Assembly (NCBI GenBank): GCA_007122315.1
Contig: SKUB01000111.1
Coordinates: forward strand, 1-64,000
From: Pseudomonadales bacterium
GTDB lineage: Bacteria > Pseudomonadota > Gammaproteobacteria > Pseudomonadales > Azotimanducaceae
Direction: 5' to 3'
Length of the DNA: 64,000 nucleotides
Shown here piece by piece: positions 16,870 to 26,602 of this stretch. Under the pieces are notes generated by a model, which was not told the DNA's origin, did no database searches, and was given only the letters and a program-made list of their open reading frames with translations. Numbering within the stretch: position 1 is the stretch's first letter; each line of letters opens with the position of its first letter. A program made the position numbers and the translations under genes.

Positions 16870-18363
16870 CTAGAACGTATGGCGGAAGACCCACGTCAGG
16901 AGGGCATCCTGGATTTCCTCGCCGGGCCCCCGGTGGGCATTCTCCGTGTTGACCAGGACCACCACGGCAAGGCGCCGGTTGTCTGGAGTCTGGACGTAGC
17001 CCGCCACGGCAGACACATGGTCCAGCGTCCCGGTCTTCAGATGCATACGGCCGGTCTCCGGACCGCCCTGGAAGCGGCGGCGCATGGTCCCATCGAGGCC
17101 GGCGAGCGCGAGCGACGACACGAACTCGGGCATGTAGGGCGCGTCCCAGGCCGCCTGCAGGAGCTGGCCGAGCTGTCGGGCGGAGAGCCGTGCGGTCCGG
17201 GAGAGTCCTGACGGGTTGTCGATGACCATGTCGCGGGTGTCGATGCCATGCGCGCGCAGCAGTTCCAGGGTCGCGGCACGCCCCTTTTCGGGTGTCGCCG
17301 GCGGTTCGAAGCGTTCCGCCCCGAGCGTCAGTTCCAGGTGGCGGGTCATGACGTTGTTGCTGTATTTGTTGACCATGCGCACCAGTTCGCCGAGCGGGCG
17401 CGAGTGGTGGACATGAAGCAATGCATCCGCTGCAGCATACGCTTCGCCACCGTTGTCGTTGCCGTCCAGCAGGTCATGGCTCATCCGCAGATGCGGCGGC
17501 AGGACACCCTGGCGCCAGCGACCGCTCAGATTGCCGCCGAGTTGCTCCCAGTACTTCTCGAACAGTCCGAAGGCATAAGACTCCGGCTGCAGCACGCTGC
17601 GGGTCATGGCATAGCGCTGACAGCCTGATGGAAAGGCGCCTTCCAGCATCACCCGGTCCCGGGTCGGCGGTTCGAGGACGTTCAGCGCGATGCCACGCTG
17701 ATAGCCACCACAGGCACCCGGCTGCACCCGCAGCCGATTGTGGACTTCGATGTTCCGAAGGACGGGGTCGGTCCTGACCCGGACCTGACGCTCCGCGGGT
17801 TCGAACTCGAAGCGCACCGCATTGAAGTTCACCAGCAGCGGGTGCGGCAGCAGGTTGTAGACCCGGTCGGGCTGCCCGTCGAAATCCCCCGGTGACTCGT
17901 CGGGAAGCTGGTAGTAGCTGCTGTCGAACACCAGATCACCGTCGATCCGGGCCAGGCCCTGCTGGCGGATGCCCTGGACCAGCTTCCAGAACTCTTCGCT
18001 CACCAGATACGGGTCGCCCTGGCCGCGCAGCAGGAGGTCACCCTTGAGCACGCCATTCTCGATAGGGCCGAGGGCATAGGCCTCGGTCTGCCAGCGATAG
18101 GCAGGGCCGAGCCCCTGCAGGGCGGCGAACGTGGTCACCAGCTTCATGGTGGAAGCCGGCGTGCGGGGCTGGTCGGGCAGGTGCGCCACCAGAGGTTCGG
18201 CCGCTCCGAGTTCCCGCACCCAGACGCTGATGTCGGCATGATCGACACCGAGGGCGGTGGCGATGCGCGCAACGGGTTCGGGAAGATTGGCCAGGGGTGC
18301 CCCGGCAAGCAGCAGCATGCAGCCAGCGAACAGGGCGGTACGGAGCGATGAAGTCGGGTTCAT
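16870..18363 (-). CDS. dacB: D-alanyl-D-alanine carboxypeptidase/endopeptidase, PBP4 family
   Basis: The 497-aa class C low-molecular-mass penicillin-binding protein trims peptidoglycan peptides in the periplasm. The three serine-transferase motifs are SxxK in TPASTMKLVTTF, SxN in NKYSNNVMTRHL and KTG in MHLKTGTLDHVSAVAGY. The large insertion between the first two motifs is typical of PBP4. The start at 18363 gives a signal peptide (MNPTSSLRTALFAGCMLLLAG). It lies 43 bp downstream of msrB and is probably cotranscribed with it. Confidence 0.93.
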   Translation of the reverse strand: MNPTSSLRTALFAGCMLLLAGAPLANLPEPVARIATALGVDHADISVWVRELGAAEPLVAHLPDQPRTPASTMKLVTTFAALQGLGPAYRWQTEAYALGPIENGVLKGDLLLRGQGDPYLVSEEFWKLVQGIRQQGLARIDGDLVFDSSYYQLPDESPGDFDGQPDRVYNLLPHPLLVNFNAVRFEFEPAERQVRVRTDPVLRNIEVHNRLRVQPGACGGYQRGIALNVLEPPTRDRVMLEGAFPSGCQRYAMTRSVLQPESYAFGLFEKYWEQLGGNLSGRWRQGVLPPHLRMSHDLLDGNDNGGEAYAAADALLHVHHSRPLGELVRMVNKYSNNVMTRHLELTLGAERFEPPATPEKGRAATLELLRAHGIDTRDMVIDNPSGLSRTARLSARQLGQLLQAAWDAPYMPEFVSSLALAGLDGTMRRRFQGGPETGRMHLKTGTLDHVSAVAGYVQTPDNRRLAVVVLVNTENAHRGPGEEIQDALLTWVFRHTF

Positions 18364-18406
18364 GAGGGATGAATCTGCCAGAGCGCCGGGCGGCTTGCCA
18401 GCGCCT

Positions 18407-18916
18407 TCACCCGCGCAGCTCGGGGAAGGGTTCGCCCTCGGCAACGAACAGCAGGGCAAGTCCGTTGTTGCACCAGCGTTCGCCCCGCGGCGGTGGCCCA
18501 TCATTGAAGACGTGGCCCTGATGACCGCCACAGCGGTTGCAGTGGTACTCGGTACGTCGCATCAGCAGTTTGTAGTCGGCCTTGGTGCCCATCGTGTCCG
18601 CGATCGGCTGGGTGAAGCTCGGCCAGCCGGTCCCGCTGTCGTACTTGTGGCGACTCTCGAACAGGGGTTGATGACAGGCTGCGCAGATGTAGGTGCCAGG
18701 GCGCTCTTCGTCGTTCAGCGGACTGCTCCAGGGCCGTTCCGTTGCTTCCTCGAACAACACTGCGAAGCGGTCCGCAGGCAGAATGTCACGCCACTCGCTG
18801 CGGGAGATGGCGAGGGTCGGATTCGTCCCGTTGCCACGGGTGGCCGGAGTGCATGCAGCCAAGAGGGGGAGAGCGCCCGCGGCGAGCAGTGCTTCGATCA
18901 TGCGGCGACGCTTCAT
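18407..18916 (-). CDS. msrB: Peptide-methionine (R)-S-oxide reductase, exported
   Basis: The 169-aa MsrB repairs methionine-R-sulfoxide. Zinc cysteines are CAAC and CNRC, and the catalytic cysteine lies in GERWCNNGLALLFV. The core motifs YDSGTGWPSFTQPI and GHQGHVFNDGPPPRG are intact. The N-terminus MKRRRMIEALLAAGALPLLAAC combines an arginine-rich start with a lipobox (LAAC). The enzyme is therefore predicted to be a lipoprotein, possibly Tat-exported, acting in the periplasm. It would need a reductant such as a Dsb or thioredoxin-like partner there. Confidence 0.93.
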   Translation of the reverse strand: MKRRRMIEALLAAGALPLLAACTPATRGNGTNPTLAISRSEWRDILPADRFAVLFEEATERPWSSPLNDEERPGTYICAACHQPLFESRHKYDSGTGWPSFTQPIADTMGTKADYKLLMRRTEYHCNRCGGHQGHVFNDGPPPRGERWCNNGLALLFVAEGEPFPELRG

Positions 18917-19002
18917 GTCATGGTCTCCATTGGTCCAGGCCAGCTTCGCCCCGAGGCGGGATCCGGCGTACGCTATGGTCGGGAATCAAGGGAGCCCGAC
19001 GC

Positions 19003-22000
19003 ATGACCTCGAGTACCTTCGATCGCAGGGCGGAATGCTTCGCCCGAATCGACGCTGTCATCAACCGCCACTTGCCGGCTGAGCAGGGGGCGGAACTGGC
19101 GAGCTTCGTCCGGCGTTTTCATGCCCAGACCGCCCTCGAGGATCTCGAGGAGCGCAACCCGGAGGATCTCTACGGCGCCATCATCGGGATCAAGAGCGTC
19201 CTCGAAAGACGCCTCGACCGCAAGCCGCTGATCCAGGTCTTCAATCCCCAGCTCGAAGAGCATGGCTGGTTGTCGGGACACACCATCGCCCAGATCCATC
19301 ACCCGGACATGCCCTTCATCGTCGATTCCTTCCTGATGGCGCTGGCGCGACACGATCTCATCCTGCACTGCATGCATAACGTGGTGCTTCCAGTAGTCCG
19401 GGATGATGCGGGGCGCTTCCTCGAACTGGCTGACGGAGCCGGCAGCAAGGAGGTGATCATCCATGCAGAGATCGACCGCCTCGATCGCACGGAGTTCCCG
19501 GGATTCGTCGCCGACCTCGAGGCCACCCTGGCGGACGTGCGGGCGGCAGTAGACGACTTCGACGCGATGCGCCAACGCGTCGAGGAGATGATCGTGACCC
19601 TTGACCGGGCATCGCCGCCGCGACCACTCGAAGAAGTGGAGGAGGCCCGTACCTTCCTGCGCTGGCTGCTCGATGACAACTTCTGCTTCCTTGGCGCCCG
19701 CAGCTTCGAGATCGTGGATACGCAGGAAGGCCGCACCGTGCGCCAGGTCGAGGGTTCCGAGCTCGGCATCACCCGCAATCGGCTCGGACCGTCGCGACCG
19801 CGGCTGCTCGAGGGCCTCAAGTCCACCACCCGGGACTACCTGCTCGAGGCCCGGGTTCTGCAGTTTGCCAAGAGCGGGACGCGCTCGAGGGTCCATCGAC
19901 CAGCGTATCCTGACTACATCGCCCTCAAGCATTTCGACGCCGAGGGCAACGTGATAGGCGAATCCGGCATCCTCGGTCTGTACACGTCCGTGGTCTACCA
20001 GGAGCCACCGCAGCGGATTCCCATTCTGCGCCAGCGGGTCGCGCAGGTCCTCGAGTGGTCGGGCTATGACCTTTCTGGCTTCGACGGCAAGGTCCTAAAG
20101 CAGGTTCTGGCTACCTATCCGCGGGACGAACTGTTCCAGACCGAGGCGGACGAGCTGTTCCATACCGCGCTCGGCATCACGCGCAATCACGAGCGGAACC
20201 AGGTCCAGGTGTTCGTGCGTCAGGACCGCTACGGGATGTTCTTTTCCTGTCTCGTCTACACCCCGAGAGAGATTTACAACACCGCCTTGAGAGAACAGAT
20301 CCAGGACGTGCTCACGGAGGAGTTGCAGGCACTGGATGCGGAGTTCACTTCCTATTTCTCCGAATCGGTTCTGATCCGTACCCACTTCATGCTTCGCGTC
20401 GACCCCAACGTAAGCGTGGCCTGGGATGGGCAGCGCATCGAGCAGCGCATTCGGGCGCTGGCCAGGAACTGGGATGACGCGCTGCGTGACGCGCTTATCC
20501 AGGAGGTAGGCGAGTCCACCATGCGCACGTTTCAGATGCGCTACGGCAGGGCTTTTCCATCAGCCTACCGCGAAGCCTTCGACGCGCGCATGGCCGTCTA
20601 CGATATTCGTCACATGGAGAAGCTGACGCGCCCGGGTGATCTCGTCATGAGACTGTACCGGCGCCTGGAAGATCCGCCCGAGCAGCTACGCCTGAAGGTC
20701 TTCTATTGCGGCCCATTTCTGCCGCTCTCGGATACACTGCCTTTGCTGGAGAATCTCGGCGTTCGCGTTCAGGAGCAGTATCCCTATCCCATAGCCCGTG
20801 ATGACGGTCGCCGCGAGCCCCTTGCGGTGACCATCTATGACTTCGCTCTGCGCTACGAACAAAAGCTCGATCTGAATCAGGTCGGCGACCTGTTCGAGGA
20901 GACCTTCGTCCGTACCTGGCGCGGCGACAATGACAACGATCGCTTGAATCGCCTGGTACTGGCTGCCGGTATTCCTTGGCGTGACGTCTTCATGCTGCGG
21001 GCTTACGGGCGCTACATGAAGCAGATCCGCTTCCCTTTCAGTCAGGACTTCATCGCCGACACCCTGGTGCGCCACGCAGATGTGACGACGCTGCTCGTCG
21101 ACTACTTCTACGCCATGCACGATCCGGAGCGGGAGGGCTATACGGAGTCTCTGCGCGGCGAGATCCTCGAGGGCCTCGACGCCATCCCGTCGCTGACCGA
21201 AGACCGGGTACTGCGACGCTATCTCGATCTCGTTGATGCGACCTTGAGAACGAACTTTTTCCAGTTCGATGCCGAGGGACAGCCGAAGCGGCACCTCAGT
21301 TTCAAGCTGCGCTCCGCGAGCATACCCGACATGCCGAAGCCGGAGCTGCCATTCGAAATCTACGTGTTTGCGCCTGAGGTGGAGGGTGTGCACCTGCGTT
21401 CCGGACCCATCGCGCGGGGCGGCCTGCGCTGGTCCGACCGACAGGAGGACTATCGAACGGAAGTGCTCGGGCTGGTCAAGGCACAGCAGGTCAAGAATGC
21501 GGTCATCGTTCCGGAGGGTGCGAAAGGCGGCTTCGTCATCCGCCAGTCCACAGAGGGACTGGATCGCGACAGCCTGCAGAAGCTCGGCATCGCCTGTTAC
21601 TCGAGCTTTGTCCGCGGTCTGCTGGACATCAGCGACAACAGAATCGAAGGGCGTGTCGTGGCGCCCACCCGTGTCAGGCGTCACGACGGTGACGACCCCT
21701 ACCTGGTGGTCGCGGCCGACAAGGGCACGGCGACCTTCTCGGACATCGCCAACGGGATCGCAGCGGAATACGACTTCTGGCTCGGTGATGCCTTCGCATC
21801 AGGCGGCAGTCAGGGCTATGACCACAAGAAGATGGGGATCACAGCCCGGGGGGCCTGGGTGTCGGTGCAGCGTCACTTCCTAGAGCGTGGCGTGGATGTG
21901 CAGCGTGAGCCGGTGACGGTGCTCGGAATCGGTGACATGTCCGGGGACGTATTCGGTAATGGCCTGCTGCTCTCCGAAAGCATCCAGCTGGTGGCGGCCT

Positions 22001-23799
22001 TCAATCATCAGCATATATTCATCGATCCGGACCCGGATCCGTCGACGTCGTTTGCAGAGCGCCAGCGGCTGTTCGCACTGCCGCGATCCAGCTGGGCCGA
22101 CTATGACGCGAGCCTCATCTCCCCAGGCGGTGGAGTTTTCCCCAGACAGCAGAAATCCATTGCCTTGAGTCCGGCCATGCGTGCCCGATTCGAACTGTCC
22201 GAGGAACGCATGGCGCCGGATGAATTGATCCATGCGTTGCTGAAGGCTCCAGTGGATCTGATCTGGAACGGCGGCATCGGCACCTACGTCAAGGCGAGCA
22301 CCGAATCCCATGCCGACGTGGGCGACAAAGCGAACGACGGCCTGCGGATCAACGGCGCCGAGCTTCGCTGCAAAGTGGTCGGTGAGGGCGGCAATCTCGG
22401 CCTGACGCAGCTGGCGCGGGTCGAGGCGGCGCTGGGCGGGGTCAGTCTGAATACGGATTTCATCGACAATGCGGGCGGGGTCGATTGTTCGGATCACGAA
22501 GTCAACATCAAGATCCTGCTGGCAGAGATCATGGCGTCCGGCGATCTGACTCTCAAGCAGCGCAATCACCTGCTCGAGAAGATGACGGATGCCGTTGCTG
22601 AACTGGTGTTGCGGAACAATGCCCGCCAGACCCAGGCCATCTCGATCGCGCAGCGCCACAGTACCGACCGACTGAGCGAGTATCTGCGATTCCTCAGCCG
22701 CATGGAGCGGGAGCAGGACCTCGACCGCGCTCAGGAGCAACTGCCGACCGACACCGAACTGGCGGACCGCCAGCGTACCGGGAGCACCTTCACTCGCCCT
22801 GAACTTGCGGTTCTGCTGTCCTATGCGAAGACGTTCATCAAGGAAAGGCTGGTGGACTCCGGTATCGCTCACGATCCTGAAGTGGCGCGATTCGTGGAGC
22901 AGCAGTTTCCCGAAACCTTCAACCAATCGTTCCGGGGCCAGCTGTCCCGGCACTATCTGTACGAACACATCATCGCGACTCAGGTGGCGAACGAGCTGGT
23001 GGATCATCTCGGCATCACCTGCGTCACCCACCTGCAGGAGTACATCGGCGGGGACACCACCGAGGTCGTCCGCGCATTGCTGATCGTGCGGGAAGTGTTC
23101 GGGATCGCCGATTTGTTCGAACGCCTGGACTCGCAGCGAACACAACTCTCCATGACCCTGCAGTTGGACCTCATGGTGGAGTTGATGCGTCTGGGCCGAC
23201 GTGGCGGCCGCTGGTTTCTTCGGCATCGGCGTGGCCGACTCGCAGTCGGGGAGCAGATCGCGTTCTATGGCCCGCGTATCGCCGAGCTGCGCAGTATGCG
23301 GACAACGCTGCAGTCACTGCATGCCTTTGCGGGTGAAGCAGAAATCATGGAGCGGCTGAGGACGGCGGGCGTACCTGAGGATCTGGTCATGATCGCCGCC
23401 CACTCCAACCGGGCGGTAGAGGATCTCTCCATTATCGATGCGGCAGAACGCGCTTCACGATCCGTGACGACGACCGCGGAGGTTTATGCCCGGCTTGCTT
23501 CAAGGCTGGATCAGGCGGCTGTGACCGGAGCGCTCATTCGGGTGCAGCCCCAGAACCTCTGGCAGGCCATGGAGCGGGACGCTTTGCTCGATGATCTGGT
23601 GACCCACACCTGCATGCTGGCCGGACATGTGCTGGCTGACGATGCGGAACCGGATCCTGATGCCTGGCTCGATGGCCGGCCTGGGCTCGAACACAGCTGG
23701 GGTCAGATCGTCGCTGAGCTGCTGCGGGACGGGCAGAGCGACTTCTCGATGTACGCCATGGCCGTGCGCAAGCTCGGAGATCTACTGCGAACGCTCTAG
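19003..23799 (+). CDS. gdhB: NAD-specific glutamate dehydrogenase, large (GDH-1600) type
   Basis: The 1,598-aa enzyme deaminates glutamate to 2-oxoglutarate with NAD+, normally a catabolic step. The start at 19003 follows AAGGGAG. The N-terminal half of the protein holds the regulatory ACT-like and helical regions of this class. The catalytic core carries the substrate lysine segment GPIARGGLRWSDRQEDYRTE and VKAQQVKNAVIVPEGAKGG. The NAD-binding fold follows (VLGIGDMSGDVFGNG). Domain content and length match the Pseudomonas-type enzyme. It is transcribed alone and converges directly on the next gene. Confidence 0.95.
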   Translation: MTSSTFDRRAECFARIDAVINRHLPAEQGAELASFVRRFHAQTALEDLEERNPEDLYGAIIGIKSVLERRLDRKPLIQVFNPQLEEHGWLSGHTIAQIHHPDMPFIVDSFLMALARHDLILHCMHNVVLPVVRDDAGRFLELADGAGSKEVIIHAEIDRLDRTEFPGFVADLEATLADVRAAVDDFDAMRQRVEEMIVTLDRASPPRPLEEVEEARTFLRWLLDDNFCFLGARSFEIVDTQEGRTVRQVEGSELGITRNRLGPSRPRLLEGLKSTTRDYLLEARVLQFAKSGTRSRVHRPAYPDYIALKHFDAEGNVIGESGILGLYTSVVYQEPPQRIPILRQRVAQVLEWSGYDLSGFDGKVLKQVLATYPRDELFQTEADELFHTALGITRNHERNQVQVFVRQDRYGMFFSCLVYTPREIYNTALREQIQDVLTEELQALDAEFTSYFSESVLIRTHFMLRVDPNVSVAWDGQRIEQRIRALARNWDDALRDALIQEVGESTMRTFQMRYGRAFPSAYREAFDARMAVYDIRHMEKLTRPGDLVMRLYRRLEDPPEQLRLKVFYCGPFLPLSDTLPLLENLGVRVQEQYPYPIARDDGRREPLAVTIYDFALRYEQKLDLNQVGDLFEETFVRTWRGDNDNDRLNRLVLAAGIPWRDVFMLRAYGRYMKQIRFPFSQDFIADTLVRHADVTTLLVDYFYAMHDPEREGYTESLRGEILEGLDAIPSLTEDRVLRRYLDLVDATLRTNFFQFDAEGQPKRHLSFKLRSASIPDMPKPELPFEIYVFAPEVEGVHLRSGPIARGGLRWSDRQEDYRTEVLGLVKAQQVKNAVIVPEGAKGGFVIRQSTEGLDRDSLQKLGIACYSSFVRGLLDISDNRIEGRVVAPTRVRRHDGDDPYLVVAADKGTATFSDIANGIAAEYDFWLGDAFASGGSQGYDHKKMGITARGAWVSVQRHFLERGVDVQREPVTVLGIGDMSGDVFGNGLLLSESIQLVAAFNHQHIFIDPDPDPSTSFAERQRLFALPRSSWADYDASLISPGGGVFPRQQKSIALSPAMRARFELSEERMAPDELIHALLKAPVDLIWNGGIGTYVKASTESHADVGDKANDGLRINGAELRCKVVGEGGNLGLTQLARVEAALGGVSLNTDFIDNAGGVDCSDHEVNIKILLAEIMASGDLTLKQRNHLLEKMTDAVAELVLRNNARQTQAISIAQRHSTDRLSEYLRFLSRMEREQDLDRAQEQLPTDTELADRQRTGSTFTRPELAVLLSYAKTFIKERLVDSGIAHDPEVARFVEQQFPETFNQSFRGQLSRHYLYEHIIATQVANELVDHLGITCVTHLQEYIGGDTTEVVRALLIVREVFGIADLFERLDSQRTQLSMTLQLDLMVELMRLGRRGGRWFLRHRRGRLAVGEQIAFYGPRIAELRSMRTTLQSLHAFAGEAEIMERLRTAGVPEDLVMIAAHSNRAVEDLSIIDAAERASRSVTTTAEVYARLASRLDQAAVTGALIRVQPQNLWQAMERDALLDDLVTHTCMLAGHVLADDAEPDPDAWLDGRPGLEHSWGQIVAELLRDGQSDFSMYAMAVRKLGDLLRTL

Positions 23800-24879
23800 T
23801 CAGTTCTCGCGTTGCGCCTGGACGATCTCGTGGACGAGCCGCAGTTTGGCCACCGGTTCCGGTGTGAGCACGAACGGATAGAGGTCGCGAAGGCCCATGC
23901 TGCGGTTGAGGTTGTTCAAGGCGTGGGTGAGCGGCAGCCAGGCATCGATCAGGGCATCGAAGTCAGCTTCCCGATAAGGGTCACGGACGTTCTTGAAACT
24001 CACGCCCTCTGCGCCCTCCACCTGCGGCTTGACCCGCATTCCGAACTGCCACGCGGTCTCCAGGGTGTCGACGATGTGCAGCAGGTGGGCCCAGCTCTCA
24101 GCCCAGTCCTCCCAGGGGTGGCTGCTGGCGTACTTGCTGACGAAGTGGTCGGACCAGTCAGGAGGTGGGCCGTTCTCATAGTGCTGATTCAGGGCCGCGC
24201 CGTAACCGAGCTGGTCGTCTCCGAAGCATGCCCTGACAGGTTCGAGCCAGCTGCTGTCGCGGACCAGACGGTCCCAGTAGTAGTGACCGGATTCGTGGCG
24301 AAAGTGCCCGAGGATGGTGCGGTAAGGTTCCGCCATCTCCTGCCGCATGCGCTCCCTCACTGCATGGTCGGCCTCAGCGACGTTGAGTGTGATCAAGCCG
24401 TCAGCATGGCCGGTGATGACCCCCGGTCCCTCCCGGAACTCAGGCTCCGCATCGGCCAGGAAGTCGAACGCGAGACCGTGCTCGGGATCCTCGGTCTTGC
24501 TCAACAGCGGCAGTCCGAGTCGCAACAGGCCATAAACCAGCCGCCGCTTCTCGCCTTCAAGGCGCTTCCAGAGAACCAGATTGTTGCCCGTCGACAGGTC
24601 CGGGATGGTGCGGTTGAGGCGGCAGGCGTGGCATAACGGATCGTCATCTTCCGCGGCCACCATCCAGTTGCAGGCATCATGAGTGAGTCCGTTCGCACAG
24701 CGTCGATAGTGGGATCCATCAGGCTGGCCGACGCAGTACCACAGGTCCCCATCTGCCGGTTCCAGGGCAGCGAGCTCGAGCCGACCAGGCAGAAAACCGA
24801 GCATGGCATTGCAGCGCAGGCAGGCAACGTTGTCGAAATACAGGGTGTGATCACAGCCTGCACAGTTCCAGATCTGCAT
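23800..24879 (-). CDS. Putative zinc-binding metallopeptidase-like protein (Peptidase_Mx type)
   Basis: The 359-aa protein starts MQIWNCAGCDHTLYFDNVACLRC, a zinc ribbon with two CxxC pairs. The middle holds an HExxH motif (LGHFRHESGHYYWDRLV, around residue 200), typical of gluzincin peptidases. A downstream SWAHLLHIVDTLETA segment may supply the third ligand. GAGGAA precedes the ATG. No signal peptide is seen, so it is cytoplasmic. The family is conserved but its substrate is unknown. Confidence 0.8.
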   Translation of the reverse strand: MQIWNCAGCDHTLYFDNVACLRCNAMLGFLPGRLELAALEPADGDLWYCVGQPDGSHYRRCANGLTHDACNWMVAAEDDDPLCHACRLNRTIPDLSTGNNLVLWKRLEGEKRRLVYGLLRLGLPLLSKTEDPEHGLAFDFLADAEPEFREGPGVITGHADGLITLNVAEADHAVRERMRQEMAEPYRTILGHFRHESGHYYWDRLVRDSSWLEPVRACFGDDQLGYGAALNQHYENGPPPDWSDHFVSKYASSHPWEDWAESWAHLLHIVDTLETAWQFGMRVKPQVEGAEGVSFKNVRDPYREADFDALIDAWLPLTHALNNLNRSMGLRDLYPFVLTPEPVAKLRLVHEIVQAQREN

Positions 24880-25026
24880 GGCCGTTCCTCGGGCAGTAGA
24901 CAAGGCAAGGCTAGGTTGGCCGGGGGGGCATTGTCCATCAGTAGTGCGCGGATACCAGCCTGGGTGCGTTCTGCGAGCTGGAGTGCTTCAATACCGGCCC
25001 TGTACGTAACCGCGGGAGCGCCTGCC

Positions 25027-26433
25027 GTGTCTGACTACAAGCTGCTGATCAATGGAGAACTGGTTGTCGGCGATCAATCCATGGACGTCCTGAACCCGGC
25101 CACAGAGGCTGTACTCGCCAGCTGTCCCAGGGCATCCGAGAACCAGCTCAACGCCGCAGTTGCAGCAGCCAAGGCTGCGTTTCCTGCCTGGAGCGTGACT
25201 TCCATCGACGAGCGCAAGCGCGTCGTGAACACCATCGCAGACGTCATCGAGGCGAACGCCGCGGAACTGGCCCAGTTGCTCACCCAGGAACAGGGTAAAC
25301 CGCTGGCGGATGCCACCGGTGAGGTGTACGGCATGGCCGCCTTCTGCCGCTACTTCACCAGTCTGGACCTGCCGGTGGAGGTGCTCGAGGACAGTGATGG
25401 CAAGCGCGTCGAGGCCCATCGCAAGCCCCTCGGCGTCGTGGCCGCCATCGTGCCCTGGAACTTCCCGCTGATCCTGATGGCGTTCAAGCTGCCGCCAGCG
25501 CTGATCGCCGGCAACACCCTCATCGTCAAGCCGGCTCCGACCACCCCGCTGACCACGCTCCGGCTCGGTGAACTGATCCGGGAAGTCGTTCCTGCAGGGG
25601 TGGTGAACATCATCACCGACGCCAATGATCTCGGGGCGGCGCTTACGGCTCACCCGGACGTGCGCAAGGTGTCCTTTACCGGATCCACGGCTACCGGAAG
25701 CAAGGTGATGGCAGGCGCGGCAGGCCTGCTCAAGCGCATCACGCTGGAGCTCGGTGGCAATGATGCCGGCATCGTGCTCGACGATGTCGATCCGAAGGAA
25801 GTCGCACCGAAACTGTTTCAGAGTGCGTTCCAGAACAGCGGGCAGGTCTGCATCGCCATGAAACGTCTCTACGTCCATGAGTCCATCTACGATGAGATCT
25901 GCGATGAACTCACGGCCATTGCCAACGACACCGTGGTCGGCGACGGCCTGCAGCAGGGGACACGGCTCGGCCCGCTGCAGAACCGGATGCAGTACGAGAA
26001 GGTCAAAGAGCTCATCGAGGATGCAGCTCAGCACGGCCGCATCATCGCCGGCGGCGAAGTGCTTGATCAGCCGGGCTACTTCATCCGTCCGACCATTGTC
26101 CGTGACATCGTCGATGGCACGCGTCTGGTGGACGAGGAACAGTTCGGCCCGGTGCTGCCGGTGATCAGCTACAGCGACTTCGAGGACGTGGTCGCGCGTG
26201 CGAATGCGTCACCTTACGGACTCGGCGGGTCGGTGTGGGGGAAGGATCTCGAGCGGGCCTACGCCGTGGCCGACAAGATGGATGCGGGAACGATCTGGAT
26301 CAATCAGCACGCCGATCTGAATCCCGCGATTCCCTTCGGGGGCTCAAAGCAGTCCGGTCTCGGCACTGAGCTCGGCGCCGACGGCCTCGCTGAGTTCACC
26401 CAGCTGAAGATCATCAACATGGCACTTCCCTAA
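25027..26433 (+). CDS. NAD(P)-dependent aldehyde dehydrogenase
   Basis: The 468-aa enzyme starts at a GTG with GGGAG 8 nt upstream. Catalytic residues are the Glu in TLELGGNDAGIVL and the Cys in SGQVCIAMKRLYV. The cofactor segment VPWNFPLILMAFKLPPALIA and the Rossmann motif SFTGSTATGSKV are intact. The class oxidises aliphatic or betaine-type aldehydes to acids. Given the CYP153 operon downstream on the opposite strand, a role in fatty-aldehyde oxidation after terminal alkane hydroxylation is plausible but not shown. Confidence 0.92.
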   Translation: MSDYKLLINGELVVGDQSMDVLNPATEAVLASCPRASENQLNAAVAAAKAAFPAWSVTSIDERKRVVNTIADVIEANAAELAQLLTQEQGKPLADATGEVYGMAAFCRYFTSLDLPVEVLEDSDGKRVEAHRKPLGVVAAIVPWNFPLILMAFKLPPALIAGNTLIVKPAPTTPLTTLRLGELIREVVPAGVVNIITDANDLGAALTAHPDVRKVSFTGSTATGSKVMAGAAGLLKRITLELGGNDAGIVLDDVDPKEVAPKLFQSAFQNSGQVCIAMKRLYVHESIYDEICDELTAIANDTVVGDGLQQGTRLGPLQNRMQYEKVKELIEDAAQHGRIIAGGEVLDQPGYFIRPTIVRDIVDGTRLVDEEQFGPVLPVISYSDFEDVVARANASPYGLGGSVWGKDLERAYAVADKMDAGTIWINQHADLNPAIPFGGSKQSGLGTELGADGLAEFTQLKIINMALP

Positions 26434-26434
26434 C

Positions 26435-26507
26435 GCGCGGCTTCCGTCTGGCCTGTGGGAAGGTCCAGGCCGCGCGCCAGCGCGGACGGACCGAGCCTTT
26501 TCCGCGC
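26435..26507. terminator. Two successive GC hairpins between convergent ALDH and CYP153 genes
   Basis: One imperfect hairpin (GCGCGG 26435-26440 with CCGCGC 26470-26475, plus an inner CTGG/CCAG stem) starts directly after the aldehyde dehydrogenase stop. A second follows (26480-26486 with 26501-26507). There is no T-tract, so a terminator role is inferred from position. Confidence 0.4.
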
Positions 26508-26602
26508 TAAGCTCCAGCATGGAGCAGTCCGCGATCGCGACGCCGGCCTGTCGGCCGACGTCAGCTCCCACTGACGTAACGCAGGGCTCTGGTGAGTCGG
26601 CG

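Noticed and set aside
21880-23226. Open frame of 448 codons antisense to glutamate dehydrogenase
   Set aside because: Shadow frame; the sense protein is clearly the real gene.
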